In this document: in pieces, positions 1 to 10,300 of the stretch | How positions within the stretch are numbered: position 1 is the first letter of the stretch | How the letters are laid out: every line of letters begins with the position of its first letter | Assembly (NCBI RefSeq): GCF_004684775.1 | Contig: NZ_SRIC01000038.1 | Coordinates: forward strand, 1-45,937 | From: Streptomyces sp. MZ04 | GTDB taxonomy: Bacteria; Actinomycetota; Actinomycetes; Streptomycetales; Streptomycetaceae | Direction: 5' to 3' | DNA length: 45,937 nt | Translations under genes and position numbers: made by a program | Notes under the pieces: model-generated | What the model saw: only the letters and a program-made list of their open reading frames with translations | What the model was told of the DNA's origin: nothing | Databases searched by the model: none

Positions 1-44
1 CCTCCCCCCACCATCACCCCCCGACCAGCCACGCTTCACAGGTC

Positions 45-73
45 TTGACCAATGCGGATGAAATCCGGGTCAA
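45..73. promoter_or_regulatory. Inverted repeat TTGACC-N17-GGTCAA upstream of the ABC operon
   Basis: TTGACC at 45-50 is mirrored by GGTCAA at 68-73, in the leader of the peptide transporter operon and upstream of its best promoter. It could be an operator. It could also be a chance match to a -35 hexamer, since no good -10 follows at the right spacing. Confidence 0.25.
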
Positions 74-111
74 CTCGTTATTTCCGCAGGCCACATGGGG
101 TTCACCTGCCG

Positions 112-141
112 TTGACTGACGCAGACTGGCGCTGGTAGACA
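112..141 (+). promoter_or_regulatory. Probable housekeeping promoter of the ABC importer operon
   Basis: TTGACT (112-117) and TAGACA (136-141) are separated by 18 bases, a good match to vegetative -35/-10 hexamers. They lie about 75 bases before the preferred start of the binding-protein gene. No other convincing promoter is visible in the 215-base leader. Confidence 0.45.
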
Positions 142-215
142 CACACATCAACCAGCTGGCGTTCCTTGATCAACTAGCCATCCCTGCGCGAGCGATGACG
201 CGAGGTCACCGATCC

Positions 216-2114
216 ATGGACACACAAGATCAGCACGGCAGAGTACGGTCTCACGGCGCCACCAAGGCGCCACCCCGCAGGCGCGGCAACGGACCCCGCC
301 TCCGCATCCTCCTTGCGGCCGCAGCCGCCGCCTTCACCCTCACCGCAGGCCTCGCGACGCCGCTCAACCCGGCGCCCCAGCAGGCCGAGGCCAAGGCCGA
401 CGGCAAGAAGACCCTCACCGTCGCGGTGGCGCAGAGCGTCGACTCGCTCAGCCCCTTCCTCGCCCAGCGGCTGCTCAGCACCAGCATCCACCGCCTCACG
501 TACGAGTACCTGACGAACTACGACGCCAAGAACAACAAGGCGATCGCCGGCTTCGCCACCGCCTGGAAGCCCTCCGCCGACAAGCTGACCTGGACGTACA
601 CCATCCGGGACGACTCCAAGTGGTCGGACGGCAAGAAGGCGACCGCCGAGGACGCGGCGTGGACGTTCAACAAGGTGATGTCCAAGGAGGGCACCGCCAC
701 CGCGAACTCCAACTTCGTCACCAACTTCAAGAAGGTGACGGCGCCCAGCCCCACCGAGCTGGTCATCGAGCTGAAGAAGCCTCAGGCCACCATGGCCGCC
801 CTGGACGTGCCGATCGTTCCCAAGCATGTGTGGGAGAAGGTCGACGACATCTCGAAGTTCAACAACGACAAGGACTTCCCCGTCGTCGGCAACGGGCCGT
901 TCATCCTGACGGACTACAAGACCGACCAGTACGTGAAGCTGAAAGCCAACAAGGACTTCTGGCGCGGCGCACCCAAGTTCGACGAGCTGGTCTTCAAGAC
1001 GTACAAGGACCAGGACGCGGCCGTCGCGGCGCTCAAGAAGGGTGAGGTCTCCTTCGTCGCCGGGCAGCCCGCGCTCACCCCGGCGCAGGCCAAGGAACTC
1101 AAGGGCACGGAGAACGTCAAGGTCAACGAAGGCCCCGGCCGCCGCTTCTTCGCCCTCGCCACCAACCCGGGCGCCAAGACCCTGGACGGCAAGAAGTTCG
1201 GCGACGGCAATCCGGCGCTCCTCGACAAGAAGGTCCGCCAGGCCCTCTTCCTCTCCGTCGACCGCGAGGCGATCGTCGACAAGGTCTTCCAGGGGCAGGC
1301 CGTCGAGGGCGCGGGATACATCCCGCCGCGCTTCTCGGAGTACGCCTGGCAGCCCTCCGCCGAGCAGAAGCTGTCGTACGACCCCAAGAAGGCGGCCCAG
1401 CTGCTCGACGAGGCGGGCTACAAGAAGAACGGCGACGGCGAGCGCGTAGGCAAGGACGGCAAGCCGCTCAACCTCCGCATCCTGTGCCACGCCACCGACC
1501 CGAACGACAAGGCGGTCGGCAAGTATCTGAAGGAGTGGTGGGGGGACTTGGGCATCGGGCTCAAGGTCGACTGCCTCGATGACGTGTCCGTGCCCTGGTA
1601 CGCGGGTGAGTACGACCTCGCGTTCGACGGCTGGTCGGTCAACCCCGACCCGGACTTCGTCCTCGGCATCCACTCCTGCGCCGCGCTGCCCAAGAAGGCC
1701 AAGGAGAGCGCCGCGACCGACAACTTCATCTGCGACAAGAAGTACGACGACCTCTACGCGAAGCAGCTGGCCGAGTACGACCCGGCCAAGCGCGCCGAGA
1801 CCGTCAAGGAGATGCAGTCCTGGCTCTACGACTCCGGGTACATGAACGTTCTCGCGTACCCGAACGCCGTCGAGGCCTACCGCACCGACCAGATCAAGTC
1901 CATCACCACCATGCCGACGGCCGCGGGCAACATCTTCGGCCAGGACGGATATTGGAGCTGGTGGTCCGCCGTCCCCGCGGATGGGAAGAGTTCCTCCAAG
2001 GATGGAAGCTCGACCGGTGTCATCATCGGTATCGCCGCCGCCGCGGTGGTGCTCGTCGGCGGTGGAGTCCTGTTCGCCCTGCGCCGCCGTTCGACCGCAG
2101 AGGACCGCGAGTAA
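216..2114 (+). CDS. Family 5 (peptide/nickel) ABC transporter substrate-binding protein with C-terminal membrane anchor
   Basis: This is the extracytoplasmic solute-binding subunit of a dipeptide/oligopeptide-type importer. A basic N-terminus with a hydrophobic segment forms a signal peptide without an obvious lipobox cysteine. The bulk matches the SBP_bac_5 fold, with a typical beginning (VAVAQSVDSLSPF) and the motif W.YTIRDDSKWSDGKKATAED. The C-terminus (about residues 605-632 from the chosen start) is one hydrophobic helix followed by RRR, so the protein looks anchored by its tail rather than by lipid. ATG 216 is preferred because GAGG lies 10 bases upstream. An in-frame ATG at 195 would add seven residues and has a weaker ribosome site. 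The gene opens a five-gene operon and the first permease follows after 3 bases. The substrate cannot be read from sequence. Confidence 0.9.
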   Translation: MDTQDQHGRVRSHGATKAPPRRRGNGPRLRILLAAAAAAFTLTAGLATPLNPAPQQAEAKADGKKTLTVAVAQSVDSLSPFLAQRLLSTSIHRLTYEYLTNYDAKNNKAIAGFATAWKPSADKLTWTYTIRDDSKWSDGKKATAEDAAWTFNKVMSKEGTATANSNFVTNFKKVTAPSPTELVIELKKPQATMAALDVPIVPKHVWEKVDDISKFNNDKDFPVVGNGPFILTDYKTDQYVKLKANKDFWRGAPKFDELVFKTYKDQDAAVAALKKGEVSFVAGQPALTPAQAKELKGTENVKVNEGPGRRFFALATNPGAKTLDGKKFGDGNPALLDKKVRQALFLSVDREAIVDKVFQGQAVEGAGYIPPRFSEYAWQPSAEQKLSYDPKKAAQLLDEAGYKKNGDGERVGKDGKPLNLRILCHATDPNDKAVGKYLKEWWGDLGIGLKVDCLDDVSVPWYAGEYDLAFDGWSVNPDPDFVLGIHSCAALPKKAKESAATDNFICDKKYDDLYAKQLAEYDPAKRAETVKEMQSWLYDSGYMNVLAYPNAVEAYRTDQIKSITTMPTAAGNIFGQDGYWSWWSAVPADGKSSSKDGSSTGVIIGIAAAAVVLVGGGVLFALRRRSTAEDRE

Positions 2115-2117
2115 CGC

Positions 2118-3200
2118 ATGACCGCTGACAGCAATCCCGCACTGCTCGACACCGAGGGCGCCGCGGCGACCGACGATCCGGCACCCGCCGGGCCGTCGGC
2201 CCGCGGCCCCCGGGCCCGTAACACCCGCGCCTATCTCCTGTACGTGGCGGGCAAGCTGGGCGGCGCCGCCGTCTCGCTGTTCGCCGTCCTCGTCACCAGC
2301 TTCTTCCTGTTCCGTCTCATCCCGGGCGACCCGGTGAAGCAGATGACGGGCGGCAAGCGTGTATCGGCCGAGCAACTGGCGGCCATGCGCAAGGAGTTCG
2401 GCCTCGACCAGCCGGTCATGACACAGTTCTTCGACTACTGCGGCAACGCGTTGACCGGCGACTTCGGCACCTCGTACCAGTTCCACACCCCGGTGCTCGA
2501 CAAGATCACCGACGCGCTGCCCGCGACGCTCCTGCTCACCGGCACCGCGTTCGTCCTCTACACCCTCATCGGCATCTGGCTCGGCACCCGCACGGCCTGG
2601 CGCAACGGCGGGCTCGGGGACCGTGTCCACACCGGCCTGGCGCTCACCCTCTACTCCGTGCCGTCCTTCTGGCTCGGGCTTCTCCTCATCATCACCTTCT
2701 CGGTGGGGGTCGGTCCGATTCCCGGGCTCTTCCCGACCGGCGGGCTCGAATCGGGTGGCGAGACGGGCATCGCGTACGTCATCGACGTCGCGCACCACAT
2801 GGTGCTCCCGGTCATCACGCTCGTGGCGGTCGGATACGCGCAGACGCTGCTCGTCATGCGCTCCTCGCTGCTCGACGAGATGGGCAGCGACTATCTGACG
2901 ACCGCGCGCGCCAAGGGCCTGCGGGACGATCTCGTACGCCGCAGGCACGCCGTCCCGAACGCGATGCTGCCCACGGTCACGCTGATGTTCGTGAACCTCG
3001 GCACGGTCGTGGCGGGCGCGATCCTCGTCGAGACCGTCTTCTCCTGGCCGGGGCTCGGCGGGCTGTTCTACGCCGCGCTCAGCGTGCCCGACCTGCCCCT
3101 CGTGCAGGGTCTGTTCTTCGTGTTCGCCGCCGCGGTGATCCTGATGAACACCCTGGCCGACGTGATCTATCCGCTGCTCGACCCGAGGGTGGGCCGATGA
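2118..3200 (+). CDS. ABC peptide importer permease, DppB/OppB type
   Basis: This is the first inner-membrane subunit of the importer. After a variable, Pro/Ala-rich N-terminus of about 40 residues comes a TM helix (SLFAVLVTSFFLFRLIPGDP), the classic start of DppB-like permeases. More membrane segments follow, with the EAA-type cytoplasmic loop near residues 255-280 (ARAKGL...RHAVPNAMLP) that docks on the ATPases. The length of 360 residues is slightly above the family norm because of the N-terminal tail. The ATG lies 3 bases after the binding-protein stop, and the stop overlaps the next permease start by 4 bases (ATGA), which indicates co-translation. Confidence 0.92.
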   Translation: MTADSNPALLDTEGAAATDDPAPAGPSARGPRARNTRAYLLYVAGKLGGAAVSLFAVLVTSFFLFRLIPGDPVKQMTGGKRVSAEQLAAMRKEFGLDQPVMTQFFDYCGNALTGDFGTSYQFHTPVLDKITDALPATLLLTGTAFVLYTLIGIWLGTRTAWRNGGLGDRVHTGLALTLYSVPSFWLGLLLIITFSVGVGPIPGLFPTGGLESGGETGIAYVIDVAHHMVLPVITLVAVGYAQTLLVMRSSLLDEMGSDYLTTARAKGLRDDLVRRRHAVPNAMLPTVTLMFVNLGTVVAGAILVETVFSWPGLGGLFYAALSVPDLPLVQGLFFVFAAAVILMNTLADVIYPLLDPRVGR

Positions 3201-4132
3201 CGACCGAAACAGCCGAGACCGAGGCCGAGGTCAAGGCCGCGAAGAGCCCTCGGGCGCTCGCCTGGACCCGCAGACGCCACTCCGCCGCCCGCTTCTGGCG
3301 CGAGTACCGCACCCACCGCGCCGGGCTCTTCGGCCTGGCCGCACTCGTCGTGTTCGCGCTCATCGCCGTCTTCGCGCCGCTCCTCGTCGGCTCGGACGCG
3401 CAGAGCGTGACCGACGCGCCGGGCAAGCCCATGGAGTCGCCGAGCGGCGAATTCCCCCTGGGCACCGACCAGTTCGGGCGCGATCTGCTCGGGCTCCTGG
3501 TGTGGGGCGCACGGATCTCGCTCACCGTCGGGCTGCTCGCCGCCGTGCTCTCGGTGGCCATCGGCACGATCGTGGGGATCACGGCGGGGCACTTCAAGGG
3601 CTGGTACGCCACCGTGATCATGCGCGTCACGGACTGGTTCCTGGTGATGCCGACGCTGGTGCTCGCCATCGCACTCGCCTCCGTGATGTCCAAGTCCATC
3701 TGGACGATCATCCTGGCGATCGGTGTGACGACCTGGCCGACGACCGCGCGGCTCGTCCGCGCCCAGACCCTGGCCGTGGAGTCACGTCCGTACATCGAAC
3801 GCGCCCAGGCGCTCGGCGGCGGCCACGGCCATGTCATGGGCCGGCACGTCCTGCCCAACGTCATGCCGCTGGTGCTCGCGCAGACCACCCTCGTCATCTC
3901 CAACGCGATCCTCACCGAGGCCACGCTGGCCTTCCTCGGCCTCGGCGATCCGACGGTCGTCTCCTGGGGCGGACTGCTCCAGGACGCGCGTGAGGCGGGC
4001 GCGGTCAGCGCGGGCGACTGGTGGTATCTCGCCCCGCCCGGCCTCGCCATCGCCGTCGTGGCGCTCGCGTTCACGCTGTGCGGGCGCGCCGTGGAGTCCG
4101 TGCTCAACCCCAGGCTGGGGGTCTCCCGTTGA
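3197..4132 (+). CDS. ABC peptide importer permease, DppC/OppC type
   Basis: This is the second permease subunit. It has the DppC arrangement: a cytoplasmic N-terminus with the short OppC_N motif (FWREYRTHRAGLFGL), a first TM helix, a periplasmic loop ending in PLGTDQFGRDLL, and a core of membrane helices with the EAA loop (ERAQALGG...RHVLPNVMPL). Its 311 residues are normal for the family. It overlaps the upstream permease by 4 bases and is followed almost at once by two ATPase genes, giving a complete binding protein-B-C-D-F set. Confidence 0.92.
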   Translation: MTTETAETEAEVKAAKSPRALAWTRRRHSAARFWREYRTHRAGLFGLAALVVFALIAVFAPLLVGSDAQSVTDAPGKPMESPSGEFPLGTDQFGRDLLGLLVWGARISLTVGLLAAVLSVAIGTIVGITAGHFKGWYATVIMRVTDWFLVMPTLVLAIALASVMSKSIWTIILAIGVTTWPTTARLVRAQTLAVESRPYIERAQALGGGHGHVMGRHVLPNVMPLVLAQTTLVISNAILTEATLAFLGLGDPTVVSWGGLLQDAREAGAVSAGDWWYLAPPGLAIAVVALAFTLCGRAVESVLNPRLGVSR

Positions 4133-4176
4133 GCGGTCCGAACAAGGTGACGGAGACCGGAGTGACGGAGACCGGT

Positions 4177-5187
4177 ATGACTGAACAGCGCCTCCTCGAC
4201 GTACGCAATCTCGAAGTGACGTACGCGTCCGGGGCCGCCGCCGTGCGCGGTGTGAACCTCACGGTCGACGCGGGCCAGAAGCTCGGCGTCGCGGGCGAGT
4301 CCGGATGCGGCAAGTCCACGCTCGCGCTGGCGCTGCTGAGGCTGCTGCCCGCGGGGACGAAGGTGACCGGCGAGGTCCTGCTGGACGGCGAGGACGTCCT
4401 CACCATGAAGTGGGGCCAGGTCCGCGCGGTCCGCTGGGCGGGCGCCTCGATCGTCTTCCAGGGCGCGATGCACTCGCTCAACGCCGTGCACCGCATCGGC
4501 GACCAGATCGCCGAGCCGATCCTGCTGCACAAGAAGGCGACGGCGGCGGGCGCGAAGAAGAAGACCGGCGAGCTCCTGGAGCAGGTGGGTCTGCCGGCCT
4601 CGCGGGCCGAGGCGTATCCGCACGAGCTGTCCGGCGGGCAGCGCCAGCGCGTCATGATCGCGATGGCGCTCGCCTGCGACCCGCGCCTGATCATCGCCGA
4701 CGAGCCGACGACGGCCCTCGACGTGATGATCCAGGCCCAGATCCTGCGCCTGATCGAGCAGTTGGTGGCCGAGCAGGACCTCGGCCTGATCATGATCAGC
4801 CATGACCTCGCGGTGCTCTCCGACACCTGCGACCGGCTCGCGGTGATGTACGCGGGCCGCGTCGTCGAGGAGGGCCCGGCCTCCGAGGTCTACGAGAACG
4901 CCCGGCACCCGTACGGAAAGGCCCTCTCGGCGGCCTTCCCGCGCATCGGCGACACGGCGTCGCGCTTCGCCCCGCGCGGCCTGCCCGGCGACCCGCCGGA
5001 CCCGTCCCTGCTCCCCACGGGCTGCACGTTCCACCCGCGCTGCACCGTCGCTCTGGACTCCTGCACCACGGAGGACCAGGTGCTGCGGGACGCGGGCCCC
5101 CGGCACCGGGCGGCCTGCGTGCACGCGGGTTCCCAGCTCCCGGCGCAGCCGACATCGGCCCCGGCGACGGCGGAGCGCACGCCGTGA
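4177..5187 (+). CDS. ABC peptide importer ATP-binding protein, DppD/OppD type
   Basis: This is the first cytoplasmic ATPase of the importer. Walker A (GESGCGKS), the signature LSGGQRQR and Walker B (LIIADEPT) appear in order, followed by the switch histidine (MISHDLAVL). The C-terminal oligopeptide-transporter extension carries cysteines (CTFHPRC), as in DppD/DppF proteins that can bind an Fe-S cluster. ATG 4177 is chosen because GGAG lies 6 bases upstream. Alternative in-frame starts are GTG 4162, GTG 4147 and TTG 4129, the last of which would overlap the permease stop. All precede the conserved fold, so function is unaffected. Confidence 0.92.
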   Translation: MTEQRLLDVRNLEVTYASGAAAVRGVNLTVDAGQKLGVAGESGCGKSTLALALLRLLPAGTKVTGEVLLDGEDVLTMKWGQVRAVRWAGASIVFQGAMHSLNAVHRIGDQIAEPILLHKKATAAGAKKKTGELLEQVGLPASRAEAYPHELSGGQRQRVMIAMALACDPRLIIADEPTTALDVMIQAQILRLIEQLVAEQDLGLIMISHDLAVLSDTCDRLAVMYAGRVVEEGPASEVYENARHPYGKALSAAFPRIGDTASRFAPRGLPGDPPDPSLLPTGCTFHPRCTVALDSCTTEDQVLRDAGPRHRAACVHAGSQLPAQPTSAPATAERTP

Positions 5188-5222
5188 GCACCGACAGATC
5201 ACGCATTGAGGAGCGGCCACGC

Positions 5223-6221
<999 letters not shown>

Positions 6222-6279
6222 CGTCGGCCGGGACCGGTTCGGGTGCGACTGCCCGCCGGTGGGGGCTTGTCGCGCAGTT

Positions 6280-6305
6280 CCCCGCGCCCCTAAAGGGGTG
6301 CGGGG
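6280..6305. terminator. Bidirectional terminator hairpin between the ABC operon and ribF
   Basis: CCCCGC (6280-6285) pairs with GCGGGG (6300-6305), with an inner GCCCCT/AGGGGT pairing and a tiny loop. It lies between two convergent genes. From memory, the surrounding text (GCGCAGTTCCCCGCGCCCCT) is a common Streptomyces intergenic terminator repeat. Confidence 0.65.
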
Positions 6306-6315
6306 CGCCGGAGAA

Positions 6316-7266
6316 CTACTCGCCGTGCGCCTCGATCAGCTCCCGGGACTTCTTCACGTCTTCCGCGATGGCGACCAGCAGCTCGTCGATCGAGTCGAAC
6401 TTCGCCTGGCCCCGCACGAAGGCCAGGAAGTCCACGGCCACGTGCAGGCCGTACAGGTCGAGCCCGACGCGGTCGATCGCGTACGCCTCGACCGTCCGCT
6501 CGGTCCCGTCGAACTGCGGGTTCGTCCCGACGGAGATCGCCGCGGGCATCGCCTCGCCCTGCGCGTGCAGCCACCCGGCGTAGACGCCGTCCGCCGGGAT
6601 GGCGGTGTGCGGCAGCGTCTCCACGTTGGCGGTGGGGAAGCCCAGTTCGCGGCCGCGCTGCGCGCCGCGCACGACGACGCCCTCGACGCGGTGCGGGCGG
6701 CCGAGGATCTCCGCGGCGCCCGCCACGTCGCCCTCGGCGACCAGGCGCCGGGTGAGGGTGGAGGAGAAGGGCTCGCCGCCGCCCGCCTCGCCGCTCACGA
6801 ACAGATCGATGACATCGACTTCGTAGTCGTACGTCTCGCCGAGCTCGGTCAGGAAGGCGACATTGCCCGCGGCCTTGTGGCCGAAGCGGAAGTTGGGGCC
6901 CTCGACGACTACGCGCGCGTGCAGCTTGTCGACGAGCACCTTGACGACGAAGTCGGCGGGCGACAGCTTCGAGAACTCCGTGGTGAACGGCAGGATGAGG
7001 AGCGCGTCCACCCCCAGCTCGGCCATGAGTTCGGCGCGCCGGTGGTGCGGGGCGAGCAGCGGCGGGTGGCTGCCCGGACGCACGACCTCGCTGGGGTGCG
7101 GGTCGAAGGTGACGACGACGGCGGGGACACCGAGGTCACGCGCGCGCTTCACCGCGCGCCCGATGATCAGCTGGTGCCCGCGGTGTACGCCGTCGTAGGA
7201 ACCGATGGTGACGACGCTGCGCCCCCAGTCCTGGGGGATGTCCTCCAAGCCACGCCAGCGCTGCAC
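6316..7266 (-). CDS. ribF: Bifunctional riboflavin kinase / FAD synthetase RibF
   Basis: RibF makes FMN from riboflavin and FAD from FMN in the cytoplasm. The N-terminal nucleotidyltransferase domain shows the family start VVTIGSYDGVHRGHQ and the motif VVTFDPHP. The C-terminal flavokinase domain shows RGRELGFPTANV and the GVYAGW strand. GTG 7266 gives 316 residues, the usual length, and GAGGAG lies just upstream. Longer in-frame starts further upstream lack a ribosome site. In actinobacteria ribF commonly lies near truB, as here. Confidence 0.95.
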   Translation of the reverse strand: MQRWRGLEDIPQDWGRSVVTIGSYDGVHRGHQLIIGRAVKRARDLGVPAVVVTFDPHPSEVVRPGSHPPLLAPHHRRAELMAELGVDALLILPFTTEFSKLSPADFVVKVLVDKLHARVVVEGPNFRFGHKAAGNVAFLTELGETYDYEVDVIDLFVSGEAGGGEPFSSTLTRRLVAEGDVAGAAEILGRPHRVEGVVVRGAQRGRELGFPTANVETLPHTAIPADGVYAGWLHAQGEAMPAAISVGTNPQFDGTERTVEAYAIDRVGLDLYGLHVAVDFLAFVRGQAKFDSIDELLVAIAEDVKKSRELIEAHGE

Positions 7267-7381
7267 TGTCTTTGCTCCTCGCCGAACCCGTGTACGTGTG
7301 TGTACGTCCCATTGCCCATTGCGCAGGTCTAAGACTGCCATGCCCGCGCGATCCGGATCGCATCGGATGGGGTGGCGGACC

Positions 7382-10300
7382 TCACGCCGGGACAACCGCC
7401 CCGGTGACGTTCTCGATCATGCGGCGGGCGCTCGGGCCGACGAGGGCGGCCCACTCCTGCGGGGCGTCGCACATCCACCGGGCGACGAGCGCGGCGAAGC
7501 CGGGGACGGAACGGGCCAGCTCGACCAGGCGGCGGTCGAAGCACGTCGCGCCGTCCGGGGTGCGGACAAGGAGCTCGCCCGTGCGCCGCACCAGCTCACG
7601 GACCCGGCTCGCGTCACCGCCGACGGCGACCGCGCACAGCACGGCGTCCAGGACTTCGGGCTCCCGCTCCCCGTCGAGCAGTACGTCGAGCAGTTCGGCG
7701 CGCAGGGCCCGCGAGGCATCGGTGCCGGGTGCCGCGACGGCGGAGGCGAGCGCGGCGCGCACGGCGGGCGGCCGGCTGTTCAGGAGCCCCACCACGAGCG
7801 GCAGGAGGACGGCGCGGACTCCCGGCCCCTGCTCGAGCCGCAGATCGAGGTAGGCCGCCACGTGCCCCGCCAGGTCGGGACGGAGCTCCAGGACATCGCG
7901 TACGAGATCGGCCACCCGACGCGCGAGCGCGGGCGCCGTCACGTCGGCCAGGCTGCGCAGGACGTCCCCGGGCGCGGGACCGGGACCGTACAACCGCTTC
8001 CGGAAGGCGGCGATGACGGGCTCGGGGTGGGTGTCGAAGGCGGCGACGAGCGCGCTCGGGGGCAGCTGCGGATCCCCGGCGGTGAAGCGCCGCAGGGCGG
8101 GCGGCAGATGGCGGGCGCGGGTCTGCGGGTCGCGGACGAGGAGGGCGAGCGCCGCGCCGTGCAGGGTGTCGTCGGCGGGGCGGGCGAGCAGGGCGAACGC
8201 CGCGTACCGCAGGAGTTCGCGGTCGGCGTCCGTGGTGGCGTGCGGGGCGGCGCGCAGGCCGTACGCGACGGCGGCGACGCGGCGGCCGGGCCGCTCGTCG
8301 TGGACCCAGCGGTCGACGGCCCGGCAGATGGCGGATGGCTCCTCCTCGGCGAGCACCGCGAGGAGTTCGTCGGCGCGGGGGTGCGCGGAGTCGACGAGGG
8401 CTTCGGTGAGGTCGTCGATGGCGCGGTGCCGGTGGGTGTGCAGCAGGGCCTGGGCGGCGGAGGCGACGGTGGCCTGCGGGGTCGCCGCGAGCGGGCGTTC
8501 GTCGGTGAACCAGCGGGTCAGGTGCGGCTGCACCTTGGCGGGGTTCTGCGCGAGCAGCTCGGCGACCGCGTCGAGGCATCGCCCCTGCGGGGGGCCGGGC
8601 GGGGGGTCGTGGATCACCGCGTCCCGCAGGAGGTCGAAGCGGTCGCTCTCCGGGAGGGGGAGGGCGAGCCAGAACTCGGCGGAGTGTCGCCCCTGCTGGG
8701 CCAGCTCGGCGAGCAGGGCTCGGTAGGGCCTCGCGTCGGGCACCCGGCAGACCGTCTCCACCAGCAGGTGAGTGGCCCACCACCCTGGTACATCGGTGCC
8801 CGGTAGCGGGGGCTGGGCGGACGATGCCGCTTCCGTTGTGGGCAGGCGTTCCGCACGGCGGAACGGGTGGGCACAACGCCCACTGCCGGGCGCCGATGCA
8901 CCGGGCGGTACGGAGATCTCCCCGAACCGAGCCAACTCCCGCAGCCGAGCCTCCAGTTCGCCAGGCCCCCGCTGCCGCCCCAGCAGCAACAGGGCCTGGA
9001 TCACCGGCCCGATCCGATGCCGGGGCACCGGCAAGGCAGCCCCCGCCCGCGGCGCAGCCGCCCCGTACCGGTGCACCAACGACCACAACGCCCCGTCCAC
9101 ATCCAGATGCATCCCCTGGATCCAGTCCGCGAGCTCCTCGTGCGCGAAGCGGTATCCGCCCCCCGCAGGAGTCAGCAGCCCCTCCGTGAGGACCGCGGAG
9201 GCCCACCCCGTCCCCCACGGGAACACCTCCTCGAACGAGGCCCGGTCCAGCTCCCCCTGCCCCGGCCCCAGACACCGCCGCGCCGCCTCGTGCACCTGCC
9301 CGGACACCTGCGCCGCGAGCCGCCGCACGGCCCCGCCCCGCAGCCCCTTCGCCACCGCGAGCCGCACCGCGACCCGCAGGCACAGCAGGTCCAGATAGGC
9401 GGCGAAGATCTCCTCGCGGCCCGGCCGCCCCGGCGGTGGCGCGTCCGGCAGCGCGGCGCGCACCTCGGACAGGAGCCGCAGCGCCAGCGGATGGCGGGCG
9501 TCGGCGGCGGCGAGCGCGCCCTCCGGGATGCCGTACCGCGCCCGCGCGAGCCGCGCCTGCCGCTCGGGCAGATCCCCGAGGCACACACACTCCTCCAGCA
9601 GCTCCGCGGGAAAGTGCTCCCCCGCCTGCTCCCAGTACTCCGCACGGCAGGCCACGACGAGCCGCGCCCCCGTGTCCCGCAGCCACTCGGCCGTGCCGCC
9701 GCTCCACTCCGCGAGGCGGTGCGCGAGCACCGGCGGCATCTCCTCGGGCCCGTCGAGCAGCAGCAACAACGGCCGCCCCCGGTCCCGCACGAGCCGCGCG
9801 ACGCGCCCGGCCGAGATGTCCCCGAGGCCGTCGTCCGCCCCGGAGAGGAGATCATCCGAGGCCTCGACGATGCGCCCCGCCCGCTCGAGCGCCCGCTCCA
9901 CCGCATCGGCCACGCCCGTGTCCGCGCCCTGCAGGTCCGCACCGCGCAGCCACAGCGTGGGGGCCGGTTCGGCGCCGCGGGCCCGGCGCGCGGCGAGGGC
10001 CGCCAGTTCGGTGGTGCGGCCGGTGCCGGGGTCGCCGACCAGGCCGAGCAGCTGCCGGGGGCCGTCGGTGAACTCCGCCAACTCCCGTGCCGTATCCGGG
10101 CGTTCGACCGGTTCGAGGACGGCGGGGCACGGCCCGTCGGAGCCCAGTGACGTCGCCGTCAGATGCAGCACGCCGGCCAGGTTGAGATCCCGGCCGTACG
10201 CCGGAACGGTCGCCGCGGCCCGCGCGAGGAGCTCGGCGAGCGGTCCGCCGGGGTCGGCCGTCGCAGCGTCCCGCAGCGGCACGGCGAAGCCCGCGGAGCT

